Notes under the pieces: model-generated
Seen by the model: only the letters and a program-made list of their open reading frames with translations
The model's database searches: none
Told to the model about the DNA's origin: nothing
Origin: Hermodice carunculata
Lineage: Eukaryota; Annelida; Polychaeta; Eunicida; Amphinomidae
Direction: 5' to 3'
Assembly: GCA_964020975.1 (NCBI GenBank)
Contig: OZ026627.1
Location: 35,376,533 to 35,440,532 of the forward strand
DNA: 64,000 bases
Position numbers and translations under genes: made by a program
Shown here: in pieces, positions 15,100 to 27,539 of the stretch
How positions within the stretch are numbered: position 1 is the stretch's first letter
Layout: each line of letters begins with the position of its first letter

Positions 15100-16085
15100 A
15101 AGTATCTTTAGAGCTGCCACATAATCACAGAGAAAATAGCAGAATGCAGTTAACTTACTATGAGGCATCCGTTTTTCCTTTTGTTCCAGGTAAAGGATAC
15201 TTGTACATTCGTGAACCGAGATTTAGGACAGATGCCTGGACAGCTAATGCGTGAGCGATTAACGACTCCCTGTTAAGGGCCTCTCCAGCGCTTTTTTTTA
15301 CTAATGCGGTGTGCTGTTGAGAGTGCAGCCGGTTATTGTCAGTGAATTATTAACGTATGCATCAGTGCTTTACAATCGATATATATATATATATATACAT
15401 ATATATCTCGATAGTAAAGCCTCACCCTGGTACTGTAAATTAGTGGTCTTAATATATAAATGGTCTCTTAATGGATGAGGTCCTAATTTGTTTATGTACT
15501 ATATAATATACACAGTGAGAAGGGGGGAAGGGGATGGTTTTGTTTTCAGGCATCTCACACTTTATATGACGCTTATCAGCTACATATTTTCACTGAAACA
15601 AAAAATACAATGTAAGCGCGCTCTGAAAACAAAAGCGATCTCTAATTTGAAACCATCATTCCGTTTGCAGAAACGGAGTCCCGCGCTCAGTGGATGTACA
15701 CGGTTCTATCCCTCCGTCTGAGACGTTGGAGATTTTCTCATCTAACCCAGTAAAGTAACGGTCAATTGACACTGCGTTCAATAAAATCTTTGAGAGCAAA
15801 TTTTGTCAGCCAAAAGGTGGTAAAACGTGGAAAAACATTATGTCCCCTAAATGCATCATTTTTCTTTCCACTGAACTGCTCCAAACAGAGTGTCAATTCA
15901 GATGGATAGTCCCAGTCACCAATGGAATATGTAGAGCATTTTTATGCTTAACCATTTGAAGAGATATTTGAAATATATTGAGGAATCGGTGGTGACCAGA
16001 TTCGTTCTTTACATAAAGGTGAAAAGCATCAAGTTTTGGACACGATGCCATGATGCAGGATTCCACAACTTACATAAATATCATA
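15100..16085. other. Intronic stretch, no gene seen
   Basis: Holds a short TA tract (15379-15408), followed at 15440-15480 by TGGTCTTAATATA and GGTCTCTTAATGG. These resemble the TTAAGACC motifs at 10740 and 38640. Nothing coding was recognised. Confidence 0.4.
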
Positions 16086-16087
16086 TC

Positions 16088-16195
<108 letters not shown>

Positions 16196-16639
16196 AGCTT
16201 GGCCAGGTTTTGTATTGTTATACACGAGAACCGCTGATTTGAAGTCAATTGTTCGTTGTAGAAATTAGATGCTCGCATGACGACCCACGAATACAGAAAC
16301 ACCCTCGGCGATCAAACTATGTTCAAGGTATGACTGATCTGTTCATCCTGCAGTCTTTTTGGAGCAAGTCATATACTTCGACGCTTCAAAGCTGCACATT
16401 TCACCTGGTTATTATGTTTCCAGGCCAACCATAAATGCAATGCTCTATGGTGTTCTTGATCAGTTCATACGCGCACAACACGCTAGATGCTTAAGAGGCT
16501 ACGTCATCGAAGCCAACCTCCAGTAAACGTGACACAGGGTAACCATTTGACCTGAGGCATTGTGACAGAAAAGCATATCGTCGTTTATTTGTTTACAACA
16601 TAGTGCCGATTCGGGAGTTTTTGATATCGTTACGTCACA

Positions 16640-16712
16640 AGCAACCAGGGTGATGGTCGGTTGATGCCGCGACATGCTCACCTTTCCCCTCTGCGGCTTG
16701 GTTCGATTCATA
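16640..16712 (+). mobile_element. tRNA-derived SINE fragment (head only)
   Basis: GACATGCTCACCTTTCCCCT and a GGTTCGATTC B box match the head of the SINE at 1527-1763 (CGCTCGCCTTTCTCCTCTGCGG...GGTTCGATTC). The body is missing after the B box. Confidence 0.6.
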
Positions 16713-18780
16713 TATAATTACACCATATTTAAAAATCTCGCGAAAATATGAAGCCACGCCCCCTGAAACTTGAACCCATATTCTGGCCCCCAAACACTCT
16801 TTGCTATCTATAATATAGATAGCAAATAATATATTATATTACCAAATCCATAATGCCACGCCCCGAATATAACTGACAACGCGTGTTTATCATATATTAA
16901 GGTTTCAAATCTACCCAAATCGTTCATTTTTACATGCACACGTCACGTCTGACGACAACCACATTCTTCACGTACCGAAGTGATTTGACGTTGAGGGGAG
17001 TATATGAAAATTTCCCACAACCAAGTGACCACCCTACCAAATAGTGAAATGGCTAATGTATTAGACTATATTCGTGAAACTGACTTTAAAGACTAATTTA
17101 TATCATTTTTATCGCTTTCCGTAACATTCCTTTAACCCGCCCGCCTGTCAATCATTGAACTTCCGGTTAGCAGGATAGCTTTGTAAACAGTGTGACGGCC
17201 GCACACACACTGAGGTGATTCACGAAATTTCTAAACTATAAATGCAATATGCACGGATACGTTAATATTATTGTATTAGTCATCCAGAAAAGGTGGAGAG
17301 CGTGATAAAAAGTGATAGAAAAATATATTTGAACACCCAAAGACGTTAATTAGCGGGCTGTCATGTGGCAGCCATCGTATTTTCAGCCAATCACCATGCG
17401 AACCAGTCATTTCTCCCAAACATTACCAAGCAGGACTCGATAGGGGTTTTGGAATTAGGACCTGGCAAGCAAGGACGTTTTGTGATAACTGAGTCGTATG
17501 AATGTGTTTCCAACCATTGAATGTCAACTTTTACAAATCGTAAACTTGAAGTTGTAAGAATTTTGACCTCCCTATGCATGACTCGTGACTGGTGCTGACA
17601 TTCCTAGCGCATATGTAAACAAAGCCCACCAGGAGCTCTCGTCTTGCATTGGAGCACCCAGATGGCTGGTAGATTTCCACACACACTCAAACAGGAAACG
17701 GCGACTGAATATTACTGGCGACCCAGCGCGTCCTCGGTCCTGGCTATACAGCCAGCATGTCCAGATAAAAAGGGGGACAGGTGCACTCGGCATTTTCAAG
17801 CTTTCCTTTCTCCATGAAAGACCCTACCATTGGGAGTACAACATCCCTTATGAATCGCCAAAGGAACTTGTATATATTTAAAAGAGCATATACAAATTCT
17901 AAAATAGTACTTATGCTGCAATACCTCAAATTCCACATATATTCTAAATGGTTTTAAGCTGTATTATATGACAACTATGCATTTTGTTTAATGGAATACA
18001 TCTTAACATTATTTTGCTCAATTCGGCTATAAGGACTTGGATTTCAAGTAATGATCACTTCAATATTCTGTGGATTACACTTCAGTCAAGGCGGACTAAG
18101 GTTGTGTATTCTCATTACACACAGTTGCAAGTTGATAACTGTAGAACTTATATAAAAAAACACATAATTCTACACGGTAATTTTTTGTGTTTGGTTGCAG
18201 TATTAATGTAAGATTTAATGCCTCGGCTGCAAAGCGTAACCAGTTTATTCAAGGTTATTTTAGTTCATAATTCAACAAAAAAGACCAATTAGAGTCCGAA
18301 TCAGAATAGTAATGTACCGAATAATTGTTGTGTCGTTTTTGTGAATCATCGGCGTAGGGACACTTTGTTCATTCTCACAGGATTCTGATTACGTGTATAG
18401 AATTAACGTTGGTTCCTTGTTTGACAAAATCTGTAAACAGTTTAAATTAAACCATGTAAGCTACGACACGGGTCCAATATGTACCAGCCGGATCCGACTT
18501 CAAACGTGTCTTTAAAGTCTTTCAAACTGTGTACATATATTTTAACATGTTTACACATAATTATATTTGAATTATGACTGTAGATGCATCTGGGTTTACC
18601 TCACTCCTCTATGCTACCGAAGTAAAAGCGAGGCGTTCCACATAAATTTATGACAAATTAGTATGATCTAGGCCTAAGATATATGAAGATATATCATATA
18701 CGTCTTCATAAATAAAACTGTAAAGCTCGTATATTCTGATGCTTTTCAGTTCCTGAACAGTAATCGCTACTAAAGCGTCT
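16713..18780. other. Intronic stretch, no gene seen
   Basis: Contains the 12-bp-arm palindrome at 16800-16826. Two overlapping open frames on opposite strands (17572-17881) match nothing I recognise. Otherwise featureless AT-rich sequence. Confidence 0.45.
16800..16826. repeat. Perfect short palindrome (12-bp arms)
   Basis: TTTGCTATCTAT, a 3-base loop, then ATAGATAGCAAA. Confidence 0.85.
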
Positions 18781-18784
18781 CAAA

Positions 18785-19700
18785 AAAATCAGGATCTGGA
18801 TGTTATATCGGTCATCTCTTTGTAGGAGCTCTAGCATTATGCTAATGATGTAGTACTCATGGCCCTGACTATATCTATGAAGCATTAGTTAAATATTTGC
18901 TCAAGTTTGTTTAAAGAATATAGTGTCATATTTAATACCAATAAATATAGACACATGGTAGAGGGGATCTGCGAGGAATATCCTGGTGTTGTTTTGAATG
19001 CCTCATCTACCCACAGAGCTGCTCAGTTTGAGCATTTAGGCAATACTGTTGTCAATTAGCTACAGTTGATAGTATTACAATGTACATATAGGCGTTAACG
19101 TTATTATGGCTCAGTTTGGCAATGCTTTCGCGACACTAGATATCGATCATTCAAAGCATACTTTACCCTGTATGGATGCCAACTTTGAGACTACCAAAAA
19201 GGTAGGTAGATAGTTTTTATATAGGCATGCGAAAAGCAGTTCGATTCCTTTGGACGATTCCCTACAGATGTCACTTTGAATTAATACCATCAATTTGCAA
19301 AGATATAAGTGACCATAGATTCCCAGTTACACAAAAGATTTATCAAGTTTTTTCACAGGATCATAAACAGTGAAAATGAAATTGTACATGTGTGTGGTCT
19401 TCTTGCCCTAGAAGGTAACATGTAAATCCCTAAATTTTATAGCTTCTAAATACAGGATAAACAAATATAATTTGACGGACTATGGACTTAATCATTTGTC
19501 GGATGTACTAACAGATCAGAATCTAACTCAACCAATACAGAAGAATCAGCATATAGCAAAATTGATTAGGGAATCGTGTTCTGCTTGGGATGGTAAACTG
19601 ACCACACTTTTCACCACGCAAGAAATCTCTGATTGGATAAGTATAGTTAGTACAATTAAGGGTGTTACAGATACAATTTTAACTCATGCTTCTATGTAAA
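18785..19700 (+). mobile_element. Degenerate LINE, 3' half of reverse transcriptase and C-terminus
   Basis: A frame with LFVGAL (about 18809) leads, after a one-base shift, into YANDVVLM, a decayed YADD catalytic box at 18838-18849. Downstream frames give the C-terminal region typical of non-LTR elements: a LYGCQL segment near 19170, FDSFGRFP near 19240, then a longer open stretch TDYGLNHLSD...IRESCSAWDG at 19472-19699. Several frameshifts and stops show a dead, 5'-truncated copy. It is a different subfamily from the relic at 5.3 kb. Confidence 0.75.
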
Positions 19701-19766
19701 GCCTTTCTGCTGACTGACTCTGATACAATTACACCTGCATTGATGTCCTTGTGACATAAAACAATG

Positions 19767-19769
<3 letters not shown>

Positions 19770-19857
<88 letters not shown>

Positions 19858-19918
19858 ATATATTTGATTTTTTTCTCTCCTTCGCTTTATCAAAACTTCA
19901 TTGTACCCATGTGAGTAC

Positions 19919-19994
<76 letters not shown>

Positions 19995-20021
19995 ACATAT
20001 ATATATGTATATATATTCAAA
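19770..20021. repeat. Pair of (AT)n microsatellites separated by about 65 bp
   Basis: TA arrays at 19770-19863 and 19919-19986, with a unique spacer holding GATTTTTTTCTCTCC between them. The second array ends in a short GT run and further TA interruptions. Confidence 0.95.
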
Positions 20022-20359
20022 TTTATGGTAAGTTAAAACTGATATACACTCCCTTGTTGTGAATCAAAGATCAATGGATACCACATCATCGCGGCCTCCC
20101 TGTTATTGTGCAATTTCGTCATAAGCTACAAACAGGAACCAAATTACCAAAAAACCCTACGACACAGAAACTTTTTAATGCAAAGTGATTGACCACCATG
20201 ATTGGATATACCCCTGGATCATATAAACTTGTCTTTTGACAAGACGAAGAGGACAGTGAGTCAAGCCTGTGGAGCAAGAAATAGATGACAAGACTAATTG
20301 ACAGTAAAATTTTGGTCCTCTTGTGATTCCAGTCCTAGCATTGAAATTATCTTCAAAAT

Positions 20360-20560
20360 TCTGTTAGTGCCAATTGCAACCAAGGTCGAACTGCTGTGGA
20401 TTGTACTAAGGCACTAAGGGTGTTGGATTCATGTTCCTTGTAAAAAGACCTTTACCAGTTGTTATAATAAAATATAATAGTCCATGCCAAGAGCTTTCCC
20501 CGGCTCGCTTTGGACGCAGTGCACACAGAGCTTGAAGAGGAAAGCTGTTGATACAATCCA
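20360..20560 (+). repeat. Dispersed repeat family R3, copy 1
   Basis: Shares GGATTCATGTTCCTTGTAAA, AGACCT and GCTTTCCCCGGCTCGCTTTG-type blocks with 27680-27860 and 55040-55200. All three copies read in the same direction. The family is unnamed to me. Confidence 0.55.
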
Positions 20561-21399
20561 AAATATAACGCCGAAAGAGTTAATCCTCATGTAATCGTGG
20601 GCAAGCGCCGTTGCATCGTACTGGTAATAGGCACAATTGAGTGGCTCCTGAGGCTTCACATGGAGAAAACACGCCTACTAATCCATTTGGCATTCTACAC
20701 TTTAAAGCAGAATGTTACCATCATGACTAAACTGTGAGGGCTTTCCCCTGGACCCGACATCAGACCGGTGATGAAGTCATTAAATGGTCATGATTGTAAA
20801 AAAAAAGGCTTTTCTACTGAATCCAGACCAGGAAGTATCCTTCTTCCCCAGCTAGCGCTCATCATACAGCAACACATTTTAGTGTAATTAAGCGACAACA
20901 TACACGCTGTGCATTTCGCCGAATGTTATGATCGATAGCACTCACCAGGAAGGGACCAAGAGGGCTTTGTGAAAAGCCAGTCCCGAGCTGACCCTAACAT
21001 TCAAACCAAAGAGTCCCACCTTGGTCTTGGATACGAACAAGTGTTTGACTGTACTTTCACAGCTTTGAGCCAAGTGGTTATCCCCGAAATAAGGGGGGGG
21101 GGGAAAGCATACAAAATATAGAATCATCGGAATATGATCATTTAAAGACAATTATACGGCGATTGGACAATAACTGATGTGCTGCCAAGATGTGATCAAT
21201 AAGTAACGTACGATTGCCATTTGTTTAGGTCACTATTTACATTGGCATTTGATAAACATGGACCTGGATTATTGTTTTTTCTAGAAAAAATAGCATAATG
21301 TTTATCATGGCGCTACCAAGTATGTCCGAATGGTCACGGTCCAATGATTTTTTCGATTTTTGTATATATTTTTTTTGCTCACATTTTTGCAAAATCATA

Positions 21400-23195
21400 T
21401 ATCTCCCTCACCTAAGCCGGTAAACGAACAGCTTCCTTGAAATTGCATATGGACACTTCCGGAGCTCCCTACACCTTACATTATTCAGCAGGTTGCGCTG
21501 CAGTTTTTTTCTTTTTCTTTTTTTTTTCAAACGAATATTGTGTTTTCACTTTTTCAATGTATTCGCCAAAACCGTCACTTAGATACTTATGAAACTCAGA
21601 GGAAATGTAGCCTGTGGAAGGATAAAACAAAGTTGTTCACTAGATGATGATACTCTTAATCGCTGATTTTAATGACTTATTTTTATTTGGAAATTTTAAC
21701 TTTAACTGAGATAAGCTATCCAGCTAGAAAGGGTACGTACTGGTTCAGGGGTAGGTCAAATTGTTCTTATCTGAACTTGCACTATACAAATTTAGTAATT
21801 CTGTTTGGTTGGACAGATATCCTTCTTTCACAATGAAGCCCTGCATTTATATGCAAGATTTCACGTATTTGGGTAATTCATCATTTGCCACGTTCATATT
21901 TATTCATTATTATGTGGGTTGTCTTTGCTGAATATTTAGCTTAGACAAGGGGCCGCTACCCAGAGAGACATGTACGGGTATAGGCTGCGAAACATGTTCT
22001 GAGTAGTACCCCGCTGAAGACCCTTTAATTTATTTGGGCTAATAAAGCCTATTACCAAAATTCTACAGAGGAACGTGCGCAATATGGACAATAGTACTTC
22101 CATATATGTACAGGTTAGGCAGTGATAGGTTAGCTTATGAAGAGTAAAGAGTTCGGACTACCAGGAAGTGGTTCTGGACGTAAAGACACAAATATAATTA
22201 TCAGTAAATAGCAACTTCTCATTGATTTACAATGCTAGTTAAAGGACCTCGCAATTGCGAGGCACATTTTTGACTTCTCCAAACCCGGCAACCAGATTCA
22301 CTTCAAACGAAGAGGGGATATACCTCGCGTAGGTGGTGTCTTCTAACTTTATTGAAACAGTCACGCCCCAATGATTTCTGGAAATGTTATGAATTATACT
22401 TTGTCTATTGCTTGGCTTGGTCCAATTCTAAAAAATAAAAAAAAGAAAAAGAAAAAGCTGAGCCAATTGCTTCAAAATTGCATTAGGGCAGCACTTCTGA
22501 GGACCTCTATACTTTAATGGTTCACTAAGTCGTGCTGCGATTATTTTTTTAACCAATTTGTGTGTATTTTTTTCCAATGTCGACTTTTCCGAAACCGTCG
22601 CTCGGATACTTCTGAAACAGGAAATTCAGCTTGTGGAAGGGACAAACAAAAATAGGTGATTATATTTCGCACCTCTGATTTTTAAAAAATTGTTCAATTT
22701 GGGTACTTGTCGGTAAATTCATACATTGCAATTGATTACAGTGTAAGTCAATGAAGACTGCAATGGTAAGTTGCATTTGTGACTTCTCAATACGATCAAC
22801 CAGATTTACTTCAAACTTATTTGGGATGTACCTTGGGTGGGTCTTGATCGATTTTGTTAAAACGGTTATGTGTATGAATTATTTTTCCTATTCTTTGGCA
22901 AAATCTTAAAGAATTTTCTCCAAAACTGCCAAGCCAATTCCTTTCAAATTGTAACCGATGTTTCTTGGGAGTCTAGACTTTAATTTGTGGAACACGTGGC
23001 TCTGTAATTATTTGTTTTCGTTTTTGTTTTTTTAAAGAAGATTTGTGTATCTTTACCTTTCTGAAATTTCCCCCAAACTGTTGGTTGAATCATCTTCAGT
23101 CGTATTGAGGAAGTATCTGGATCTGATCTCCACGAAATTTGTTCACTACATGGTGGTGCTGTCATTTTCTGATTTTTAACAAATTAACAGCATCA
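21400..23195 (+). repeat. Diverged tandem repeat, about three units of about 0.47 kb, interrupted by another repeat
   Basis: Recurring blocks include CCAATTGCTTCAAAATTGCA (22463) versus CCAATTCCTTTCAAATTGTA (22933) and GAAATTGCATATGG (21440). Each is followed by a TTT-rich tract, a CCGAAACCGTC-like block and a TTGTTCACTA-like block. The unit also carries CAACCAGATTYACTTCAAAC (about 22290 and 22798). The first unit is split by the dispersed repeat at 21711-22198. A related copy in reverse orientation lies at about 40790-41165. Confidence 0.65.
21711..22198 (+). repeat. Dispersed repeat family R1, copy 1 (inserted in a tandem array)
   Basis: Aligns over nearly 490 bp with 37272-37773. Shared blocks include ACTGGTTCAGGGGTA, TATGTGGGTT, GACATGTACGGGTATAGGCT, CGAAACATGTTCTGAGTAG and AGGAAGTGGTTCTGGA. 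There is no long open frame. The CGAAAC...CTGAAGA pattern is reminiscent of terminal sequences of Penelope-like elements, but this is only a suggestion. Confidence 0.8.
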
Positions 23196-23898
23196 GATAA
23201 AAATTGGAAAGGCGGTATGTTTATGTTAGCAACAGTGATGCTGTTCTTGAACAAAGGTGACATTGATATTCTGAAGTTCACAGGACCACTTCAGTCCACA
23301 AGACATGCGCTTGTAATATTCAATGAGTCAAGCAATTGTGTTAATGGGGGGGGGGGGGCAGGGGGTAGAGAGTGTGAACCTAGAACATCTGTTCCATAGA
23401 CTGCAGTCAATCATAAGATGGGGGTGGAGCAGGGGGTGGACCCAGAACCACTACGTAGTCAGACGGAGCTCTTCACTGAAAGGTTTGAAACGAGGCTCAT
23501 ATCTGGGCCACCATCCCACTTCAGGTCTGACAGGATTTCTCCGCTTCTTTACTTACATGTACCAACAAACTGCAACTCACCAGTTTATTCCAAAACTATT
23601 TTTACAGGTATATGACACTGATCATCCATCAAAATCCACATATATCCATGACAACACGCCCATAAGTGTCACAAATATCCTACAAAACAACTGCGGGCAA
23701 AAATTCCGACATTATACCGTTACATTCAAACAGGCATCCCATCCTGAATGGAACCAAGTTCGTTTCGTAGCATTAGTCGTATGGCAATTGTTCTCAATTG
23801 TCAATCATCTGTATTCTTTGATCTACTCACGTTTTTATTCTGTGTTCATTTCTGCAAATTGTGAGACCCAACCAAAATGGATTACGCCAGCGCATTTC

Positions 23899-24058
23899 GT
23901 ATCCATCAAAGTACATTGGCGGCCATAATTTCGACCGGACACGTATTGGTAACCCAGCTGCTCTCTTATTGACTATGCAAACTTTTGGCTAATGAGAGAG
24001 CAGCTGGGATGCCAGTCCTTGTCTGGTCAAAAATATGGCCGCCAAAAAACGTGGATAC
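23899..24058. mobile_element. Palindromic foldback/MITE-like element
   Basis: The two halves are near mirror complements. GTATCCA, TGGCGGCCATA, CGACCGGACA and CCCAGCTGCTCTCT on the left pair with AGAGAGCAGCTGGG, TGTCTGGTC, TATGGCCGCCA and TGGATAC on the right, around an unpaired centre of about 20 bp. No coding capacity. Confidence 0.85.
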
Positions 24059-24059
24059 C

Positions 24060-25140
24060 CGGGTCATAAATTACCCGACAGTCGGGTAGCCGGGGAGTAA
24101 AAATCAATACAAGTCAATGCCCAATTTGCAGGAAGATTTTGTATAAAGACAATGTAAACTGTTGTTTAAATATTTTTCACTTATGATCATGTGGCCCACT
24201 TAGAGACTTCTCTTGACAGCCACAATCCCTTAAAAATAGAAAGATATTATCTACGTAATTGACAAGGAGACGAAACACTCACGAGTCTACAGGGACTGCA
24301 GGGAGATAGAAATGCACTTTTAAGCGTGTGAAGTGCACGTTATTCATATCAGAAAGAGTTCTGACGCAGCAGGAGAAATCTAGAAGTGGAATTTTTCTTC
24401 TCCTTCCCCTCAATCCCATGGGGAGGTTTTTTGTTACATAAACTGTATTTAGCTCTATATTTTGCATCGTCACCCTCGATAATAAATATAGAGTGTACAT
24501 TTAGATCTGCTGTTAATAATAACAAGAAAAACAGAAGATAATATCAAATACCTGGCACATGCCAAAGTTTCTAGGTCATAAAATTGTGAACATTCAGGTA
24601 GAAAATATTTTCCAGACATTATAATTGAGCGATTTCAAATCTGAATAAATTTCGCTTTGTGATGTCTAGTAACTTATTCCTCGCTGCATTTTAAATTTCA
24701 GTGGAGCCCAAAATGCATAAACATAATTTATTTTATAAAAAAAAACCAACACGATTTATTTTAATTAAACATGTCGAAAGGAATTTGCGCGTTTCCACAA
24801 GCAGACGATATATATGTCCATGTCCTTAATCTAAATGCTTATCAACCAATTTGCCTGAAACGTTGACCGTTTTGTCACATTAAAGAAAATCGATCATGCA
24901 TTGTCCAATCGTGAAACCTTTTCAAATGTTTGCATCCATATTTTTCAATAAAGTATTTTTCCATAACATTTTCTGTTGACCTCATGCAAGGAGGAGGCGG
25001 TAGTTCGACTATAGTAATATAAAATTATTAACATATTGTATAAAGATCAAAAGGTTTTCATTTGCAAGTACATTTTATGGTTTGTAATGCTTGCTCCCTT
25101 GGTGACTTCAGACGAAATATTTGCATATATATTTATTCTA
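24060..25140. other. Intronic stretch, no gene seen
   Basis: AT-rich sequence with only short open frames. No repeat or domain was recognised. Confidence 0.4.
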
Positions 25141-25146
25141 GCCCAA

Positions 25147-25148
25147 AT

Positions 25149-25184
<36 letters not shown>
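25147..25184. repeat. (GT)n microsatellite
   Basis: About 18 GT units with one early interruption. Confidence 0.93.
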
Positions 25185-25186
<2 letters not shown>

Positions 25187-25490
25187 GTTAAAATTGTCTC
25201 CCCCGTTAACTTTTGCTCTATCTTTTTAAAGAAAAGGAATTGACACTAACCCGCACCCGACATGACATTAATTTTGTTTCATTATATTCAAAAATAACTT
25301 GTTGCCTTCAGCGATATACTTTGTTTCGCTCTGCGTGTACGGCTTTAGACATTTCGGTTCGGTTTCGGCGTTCAACAATATGTATAATACAATATAGACT
25401 CTAAGGTAGCATTATTGGTATAGATAATATAGGTTTAAATATACCGTATTTGAAGCTGACAAATATCGTTAATGTATTCTATTAACAGTG

Positions 25491-25521
25491 CCGTTTTAAG
25501 AGTTTAAAACTCTTAAAACGG
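25491..25521. repeat. Perfect palindrome (15-bp arms, 1-base centre)
   Basis: The arms CCGTTTTAAGAGTTT and AAACTCTTAAAACGG flank a single A. Confidence 0.9.
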
Positions 25522-25989
25522 TTCAGTAATCAGTCTTTTGAAAGACCTTCCTCTTGGGAGACCACCTGTCTTCGGGATCATCTTCATTGTGCAAAAGCAC
25601 CTTCTAATGATAATATACCTTTTTTGGAATACCATCCAAATGACTTGACCACTGATCACCCTAAATGACCCCCAAAAGACTACTTACACATCAAGAAATT
25701 CGCCATTTCACACAACTAAACCAAACCTATTTTGTACAAAATTGGTAAAATGATTTTTCAAAGCCAGTCTACAAATTCAAAATGTGTTTACAATACCGAT
25801 TAATGAGTAAATACATGACATCGAGATTGAATAGGTCCTAATAAGTGTACATCAATCCCGTCTGAGTGTAAATTTTCGATGGTAATTCAAAATCGTGGCT
25901 TGTTTTTTGAGAAGGTGTTTGAAGAGTTGAACTTCCTTTGGGAGACCACCCGCTTTATGTTACCACTTCTTGAATGGGAGGAGTTGAGT

Positions 25990-26290
25990 CGTGTGGTGGT
26001 TTGACATGTGTCGTGTGTGGTGGCAAGAGGCGCGTCATATATGGCAACAAGTGATGCGTCATGTGTGGTGGCAAGAGATGCGGCATGTGTGGTGGCAAGA
26101 TGTGCGCCATGTGTGGAGGTGGCAAGAGATGCGTCATGTGTGGTGGCAAGAGATGCGGCATGTGTGGTGGCAAGATGTGCGCCATGTGTGGAGGTGGCAA
26201 GAGATGCGCCATGTGTGGTGGCAGGATATGAGCCATTTATGGTGGCATGAGATGAATCGTGTTGGTGGCAAGTGATGAGTAACATGTGGT
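25990..26290. repeat. GC-richer minisatellite with 24/27-bp units and a 75-bp higher-order unit
   Basis: The basic unit is TGGTGGCAAGAGATGCGTCA plus TGTG (24 bp), with a 27-bp variant carrying an extra GGA/GGT. Three units (24+24+27) form a 75-bp block. 26052-26126 and 26127-26201 are two such blocks that differ at only about one base. Because every unit is a multiple of three, several frames on both strands stay open (for example 26357-25887 on the minus strand, ATTHDASL-type repeats). I treat these as repeat artefacts. Confidence 0.9.
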
Positions 26291-26299
26291 GACACGAGA

Positions 26300-27530
26300 T
26301 TAGACATACGGGGCGGCAGGCAAAATGTGGTGGTACCTTGTGCCTTGGCATACTCAAAACAGAGGAGTGACACGTGAGACGATTATCTATCCAGCAATAA
26401 GAGAGTCTACTGACTTTCTAATTCCCCTATTTTGCTTACAAAATGAGGCGTGCTGGTACACGAATATAAGGTCCATTTACAAAGTATAAGAATCCAGTAT
26501 CTTTATGTTACTTCAAAGCATACCAACTTTTCAGAAAATTCGCGGTTAAAGAGTTAAAATGAATAGAAATAAAATAAGTCTGATATTTTGATTTGGGTCG
26601 GCATCAACAGAAAGGCAAGACCTAACAATAATCTACTTGCAGAAAATACAATATTGACAGCGTCATTTCTGTTGAACATACAAAGGATAATACCCATACC
26701 CCCTCCCTCCATTAAATTGCGACGCTGGACATGTAGGGAGAGGAGTGTATATAAGCTTTGTTTGTTCTCCAGTCCTTTTTCTAAAGAAAATACGTTTAAA
26801 AAATTAAATTGAGTCAACATTTTCCTTGAAGTGGGTTGTGGATTTACCTGCTGCCCTCGGGTATGCTTTCCTAACAATCATCTAGATGCATTATTCAAAG
26901 TGACTATGATGCACATTCAGTTCAAGTAAATATAACTTAGGAAAAGACGTGTGACATGCGGCAAGGTTTTCGGCCACTTTGGTGAGCAAAGGAATGAATT
27001 ATTAACAGAGTAACTGAAAAATGGTAGTCTTGTGCTCAGTTGTTCAATAATGCCGGACGGCGCTCGTCGGTGTTACACACGCGAAATGCAACATGATAGG
27101 CGGCTCTGCTTACTTCGCTGTGGTTTCCATGTATAGTTACTGAGCTTAGGGGAATTCCAAATTCCTAACTGTATTTCCTCATAGAAAATGACACAGAGAG
27201 ATTCTGCTATATCACAGTCCGTGTTGTGTTGCCAATTAACACGTTTCCTGGAAACCGACATCATGAACATGTTGACCGTCAGTATAACTATATCTTGTTA
27301 ATGCTCGGTACATACACATGCCGATAAACCAGTCGTTGATGTGCACACATCAAGTGAAAAAATGTGCGGTGGCGTGCTGCTGTGAAGTTGAAGTTGGAGC
27401 TGTTTCTTCCCAGTGTTATCAATATCGCTAAGCTTTAACAACAGACGTACAATTCAATCTTTTACCACCAATGTTGATAAAAGTCGATATGCTCTGAATT
27501 GACATTAAAACACTAGACTCATACTCCATG
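26300..27530. other. Intronic stretch, no gene seen
   Basis: No recognisable coding or repeat structure. Confidence 0.4.
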
Positions 27531-27539
27531 TAAACCAAC

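Noticed and set aside
23323-23928. Longest non-patched open frame on the plus strand (201 codons)
   Set aside because: It starts in a poly-G tract, shows no family motif and ends in the palindromic foldback element at 23.9 kb. Composition is not protein-like.
25990-26290. CRISPR-like array
   Set aside because: Units are contiguous with no unique spacers, and the context is eukaryotic.
25887-26357. 156-codon minus-strand frame of ATTHDASL-type repeats
   Set aside because: It is the translation of a 24/27-bp minisatellite, which is open in several frames on both strands. There is no sign that one frame is preferred.
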